DNA of 10,132 nt from Entamoeba invadens IP1 (lineage: Eukaryota > Evosea > Mastigamoebida > Endamoebidae), in NCBI RefSeq assembly GCF_000330505.1, contig NW_004440419.1:83032-93163 (forward strand), in the 5' to 3' direction. Below are positions 7,173 through 10,132 of the stretch, piece after piece; the stretch's first letter is position 1; each line of letters begins with the position of its first letter. Below the pieces are notes generated by a model. That model was not told the origin of the DNA. It ran no database searches and was given only the letters and a program-made list of their open reading frames with translations. The translations under genes and the position numbers were made by a program.

Positions 7173-8855
7173 ATGTCTGAAGAAATATCAATTGAACACA
7201 TAGTAATTTGGAGTAATTGTAAACTTGTCGTTGTTCGAATAACGAATGGAGAAGATGGTGAGAAAGAAGAAACAATAAAGACATACACTGAAACGGATGT
7301 ATATGAATATGATCAAAAGAATGGCAAAAGACAACACAAAAGAAAAAAAATTGACATGGTTCAAGGTATATACAAGTTTGAGTGTCAACATTGTAAAGCG
7401 AGATACGCATGTGGCAGCAGTTTTACTACAACAAATGTGCTCAAGCATTTAAGAAAGAAGCACCCAGATTGTTGTGGTATCCCACAACTTGAAAAGAAAC
7501 GTGGCGAATACAACAAAGGTATAAGAGACCCCAGTGTTCTCCACAGAAATATTGATGAACTTTTGGTGCACCTGGTGTCATTTCCTGGCATACCACTATC
7601 TATTGTAGAATATGAACCTTTTGTCAAACTTTTAAATCTCTTTGATAAAACTTACAAACCGCCATCTCACCAGACATTATCAACGAGGTTGAAAGATACC
7701 TATATTAAATTGAAAACAAAATTGTCACAAGAAATAGGCGAATCACAAAGCGGCATTTGTGGTACAATGGACGGATGGAAATCTCCACATGGTCTTGAAT
7801 TCTTTAGTTTTACCTTACACTATTTATACAATTCTCAGATGAAGTCAAGAGTTCTGGAATTGTCTGAATTTTCGGATTCTCATAATGCTGATAACATTTC
7901 AGATTTTATTAATCATGTTGTTGATAATTGGAATCTTGGTAAATATGGAGACTTTCCAATTATAACAGACAATGCATCTAATGTCGTTAAAGGTGTCAAG
8001 TTATCGGGGCATGTTTCTATTGGGTGCTCGTGTCATAGACTGGATTTGGCTCTCAAGAAAGGTATTTCAGAAACTCCAGAAGTAGCAGAAGTTCTCAAAA
8101 AGACCAAGAGAATAGTGAAGAAAGTGAAACGTTGTTCACAGATAATTCTTCCTTGTAAAGATGATAACGGTATGAATGAAGCAAAGTGTTTAAGAAGTGA
8201 TATTGATGTGAGGTGGTTTTCCAAATTGGATATGATTAACAGTATTATTTATCAAACATCAAACATCAATCAGGCCATTAAAAAATATTCAGAAATTTAC
8301 AAGGACTCCAAAGAAAAGTCTATATTTATTGAATTGCATACATTGACTGATACTGACATCAGAATACTAAAAAATGTTGCAACAGCAATCCAGACGATGA
8401 AAATCTCAAGTAATGAACTTTCGTCTGAAAGTGGACCTAGTCTGTCATATGTTTTTGGAGAAATAGTAACATTAAAAGGAGAGTTGAACCGTCTTGATCA
8501 AAGTATTAGTAGAGACCCCGATGTATCTCAAGAATCCATTAAAGTATTTAAACTTGATAATGAAATTTTGTCGTCAGATAAATTAATGACTCTGACAGAA
8601 CAAGATCGTGAACACATCATTGTGGAAAAGTTAAAACCAATGATAGACGTCAACAAAGTGTCAAGACTGTTCGTAGAAAATCTCATCAAATCAGTGTCAA
8701 GGTATTTTGAAAATGGAAAGTATGATATCAGAAAGGACTCCAATATACTGGTTGCAACCTATTTGAACCCAGCAATAAAGTACCGAATGTTTCAACCAGA
8801 AGATAAAATGATAGCCAAAGAGTTCATTACCAAAAAAAATTCGAAGAAAATATGA
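7173..8855 (+). CDS. hAT transposase, N-terminal and catalytic part (BED finger, D, D), separated from its C-terminus by a frame change
   Basis: Cut-and-paste transposase of the hAT superfamily, acting in the nucleus on the ends of its own element. The ATG at 7173 is the first after an in-frame TAA at 7164. Residues about 67-98 form a BED-type zinc finger: C71-x2-C74...H92-x4-H97, preceded by a basic QHKRKK stretch that may aid nuclear entry. The catalytic core shows GTMDGW with D200, then TDNASN with D266, the CSCH motif (C285, H288) typical of hAT proteins, R347-W348 before FSKLDMINSI, and the late block ILVATYLNPAIKYRMF at about 525-540. At 560 residues it stops short of the catalytic Glu, because the frame runs into TGA at 8853-8855 after an A8 run (8832-8839). 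The continuation is the 8852-9271 ORF in the -1 frame. As annotated it should lack both Glu and the dimerisation domain, and so be inactive unless the frame is recoded. Confidence 0.9.
   Translation: MSEEISIEHIVIWSNCKLVVVRITNGEDGEKEETIKTYTETDVYEYDQKNGKRQHKRKKIDMVQGIYKFECQHCKARYACGSSFTTTNVLKHLRKKHPDCCGIPQLEKKRGEYNKGIRDPSVLHRNIDELLVHLVSFPGIPLSIVEYEPFVKLLNLFDKTYKPPSHQTLSTRLKDTYIKLKTKLSQEIGESQSGICGTMDGWKSPHGLEFFSFTLHYLYNSQMKSRVLELSEFSDSHNADNISDFINHVVDNWNLGKYGDFPIITDNASNVVKGVKLSGHVSIGCSCHRLDLALKKGISETPEVAEVLKKTKRIVKKVKRCSQIILPCKDDNGMNEAKCLRSDIDVRWFSKLDMINSIIYQTSNINQAIKKYSEIYKDSKEKSIFIELHTLTDTDIRILKNVATAIQTMKISSNELSSESGPSLSYVFGEIVTLKGELNRLDQSISRDPDVSQESIKVFKLDNEILSSDKLMTLTEQDREHIIVEKLKPMIDVNKVSRLFVENLIKSVSRYFENGKYDIRKDSNILVATYLNPAIKYRMFQPEDKMIAKEFITKKNSKKI
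8832..8840 (+). other. A8-T tract at the frame break: possible -1 slippery site or indel
   Basis: Read in the upstream frame this is AAA AAA AAT. It contains the heptamer A_AAA_AAT (8834-8840), which has the X_XXY_YYZ form of -1 frameshift sites, and a -1 slip here would enter the downstream frame. No strong stem-loop or pseudoknot is apparent directly 3' of it. A one-base loss from an A9 run gives the same result and is simpler. Confidence 0.5.
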
Positions 8856-9271
8856 TAGTAGAAACAACTCAACAACCAACCATTTCTGACACGTCTGAAA
8901 CTGTTATTGCCTCGCATCCAACCGATCGTTTTAGCCAATATTCAACTTATGTTAATGAATATGAGACTGGACTTGAAGGTCAGTTATCTTCTTACGAAAG
9001 AACTGCTCTGACTCATGATTACAAAGAACCCTTTACCAGCTTTTGGATTAATCACAAAAAAGAATGGAGTGATTTGTCTCGTATCGCCATTAAATACTCT
9101 ACTATTTTGTGTTCAAGTACTCCTTCTGAGAGGTTGTTTTCATTGGCTGGTAATTATCTGCGTAACAGAAGAAACAAAATATCATACACAACTCTATGTT
9201 ACATGGCATTTATTCACACTTTTACAAAAGATGAAAATCTTGATTCTTATTTGGAACAAAACATGGAATAA
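8852..9271 (+). CDS. hAT transposase, C-terminal part (catalytic Glu and hATC dimerisation domain)
   Basis: 139 residues from the ATG at 8852, which overlaps the upstream stop as ATGA. The first 30 residues are polar and rich in Thr, Ser and Gln, a likely linker. FSQYSTYVNEYETGLEGQ and the region to about 70 lead into the hATC dimerisation domain. That domain includes W-x4-FWINHKKEW-type spacing, then SSTPSERLFSLAG, where the Glu (residue 93, codon 9128-9130) is expected to be the third catalytic acid. NYLRNRRNKISYTTL follows. This is the expected C-terminus of a hAT protein and the family has no separate gene for it, so the ORF is a displaced continuation of 7173-8855. The frame is also open upstream through KKFEEN to the A8 tract, supporting a join there. 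It could be made separately by reinitiation at ATGA, but that would split the active site over two chains. Confidence 0.85.
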   Translation: MIVETTQQPTISDTSETVIASHPTDRFSQYSTYVNEYETGLEGQLSSYERTALTHDYKEPFTSFWINHKKEWSDLSRIAIKYSTILCSSTPSERLFSLAGNYLRNRRNKISYTTLCYMAFIHTFTKDENLDSYLEQNME

Positions 9272-10132
9272 ATCAAAATTCTGATTATCTCTGAATTTAC
9301 CATTTATTATTATTTTTGGTTCAACTCTTTTATGTTATGTTATTGTATTTTTAAAAATTTTAATAAATTAATATTTTACATTTATATTAAACAGAACATG
9401 CATTTTTTATTAAGGACTTAAAATGTGTTCATTTAAATAATAAATAACCAAACTTTAATTGTCTGAACAACGAAATGTTTTATTAATATAATGACTATTA
9501 ATTAACAAATGACAATTATATAAATAATTTTATTTGCAATTTAAAATATTTTATATTAATGGAACAAATTATATTTTTTTTTCTATGTTTTGAAATTGTT
9601 TGTAGTGTTATAATTATAATAAAATAATATTTTTTATAAAAAAATATACTTAAATATAGTAAAAGTAAAAATATTGTGAATATTAGTTGTGTTTTTGACA
9701 ATTGTTTAATATTATTATTGTAATTTTAAATAATTTGACAATATGGTTCAAATAATAATCTAAAGTTTGTCATATTTTGATAATTCTGTTGACAAATAAT
9801 AGTACAAAAACAAATAATACATTTTAATGTTAATATATATTTTTATATAAAAAGTTGCATTATCGTTTTTGAATATATAAAAATGAATGAATCGCTATAA
9901 GTTTTGTTTAATTTTTACTTTTATTTTTTGAATAATTTTAAAAATTCAAAAAATTATTAAAATAAAATGACAATGATAATATTTGATAAAAGACTTATAT
10001 TTTCGACAAATATTAAACTGGTTTTGGAAAAGCTAATATAAAAATAAATTCAAGAAACCTTTAATAGCATTATTAAGTATTATAAATTATGATGACAAAT
10101 CATTCTTTTTATAATTTCAAAAAATAAAATTT
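9272..10132. other. AT-rich 3' flank with no gene seen
   Basis: Extreme A/T content with stops in all frames. The only open frames are short, hydrophobic, low-complexity translations of poly(A/T) runs. It should contain the right end of the hAT element, which I could not locate. An 11-bp inverted repeat lies at 9923-9954. Confidence 0.6.
9923..9954. repeat. 11-bp inverted repeat, 10-nt loop
   Basis: ATTTTTTGAAT at 9923-9933 pairs exactly with ATTCAAAAAAT at 9944-9954. No associated gene; possibly chance. Confidence 0.4.

Larger units (their letters stand above)
7173..9271 (+). mobile_element. hAT-family DNA transposon (transposase region; element ends not resolved)
   Basis: Together the two overlapping ORFs cover a whole hAT transposase: BED finger, RNase H-like DDE core with CxxH and RW motifs, and the C-terminal hATC dimerisation domain. 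The coding region has one frame break and no other stop, so the copy is young. hAT elements normally end in short TIRs inside an 8-bp target-site duplication; neither was found, so the span given is only the coding part. Confidence 0.85.

Noticed and set aside
7123..7627. Minus-strand open frames of 80-95 codons opposite the hAT gene start
   Set aside because: They are antisense to a frame with clear BED-finger motifs and show low-complexity FFF/LLL-rich translation.
8640..8860. A short intron that would restore the hAT frame
   Set aside because: No GTTTGT-type Entamoeba donor is seen before a TAG acceptor here, and the stretch that would be removed encodes the conserved ILVATYLNPAIKYRMF block.
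9015..9284. Alternative 89-codon plus-strand frame overlapping the hAT C-terminus
   Set aside because: The other frame carries the hATC motif SSTPSERLFSLAG; this one has none.
6813..9445. 15-bp inverted match TTTATTATTTAAATG (6812-6826) and its complement (9431-9445) as hAT termini
   Set aside because: It is pure low-complexity AT sequence, overlaps the right TIR of the neighbouring element, and has no 8-bp duplication outside it.
9516..9701. 61-codon minus-strand frame with hydrophobic product
   Set aside because: Its composition is simply translated A/T runs; no start context, motif or neighbour supports it.
1..10132. tRNA, rRNA or CRISPR arrays
   Set aside because: No cloverleaf-like segment, rRNA core sequence or regularly spaced repeat was seen on either strand.

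Overview
The window is very AT-rich eukaryotic DNA that looks like an Entamoeba genome, most likely a species rich in DNA transposons such as E. invadens. Two things point there. The first gene has the layout of Entamoeba transmembrane kinases (TMKs): a CXXC-rich ectodomain, one membrane helix and a kinase domain. The remaining recognisable DNA is hAT-type and Tc1/mariner-type transposon material. The species is inferred from family knowledge; no ribosomal or tRNA gene confirms it.

Layout. Positions 2-1531 (+) hold the 3' part of a receptor-like TMK that runs in from the left edge. Positions 1714-1891 (+) hold a short, frameshifted remnant that resembles the membrane-distal ectodomain of another TMK, so this was probably a tandem kinase locus. 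A decayed mariner-type transposase relic lies at 2160-2447 (-). It abuts a 135-bp nested foldback sequence at 2452-2586 built from GATTCCGGAATC palindromes. Positions 2587-4914 carry no gene, only an 11-unit AAAAAT microsatellite and a strong hairpin.

Two compact elements defined by terminal inverted repeats follow. One, at about 4915-5136 (222 bp), is MITE-like with TA at both ends. The other, at 5836-6815 (980 bp with its TA ends), has 27-bp termini matching at 26 positions, a repeated TCCCG motif inside, and a broken ORF pair of unknown function. Next to it is a nearly complete hAT transposase gene (7173-9271, +). It has a BED zinc finger, both catalytic aspartates and the CxxH motif in one frame. 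The catalytic glutamate and C-terminal dimerisation domain lie in the -1 frame. The frame change falls at or just after a run of eight A. The last 860 bp are AT-rich with no gene.

How it fits together: this is a receptor-kinase locus whose downstream flank has accumulated layered transposon insertions of different ages. The mariner relic is old, the TIR elements are intermediate, and the hAT copy is young apart from one frame break. No cooperation between the kinase and the transposons is implied. The points most worth following up are the hAT frame break, the 980-bp TIR element and the probable MSP/PapD-like domain in the kinase.
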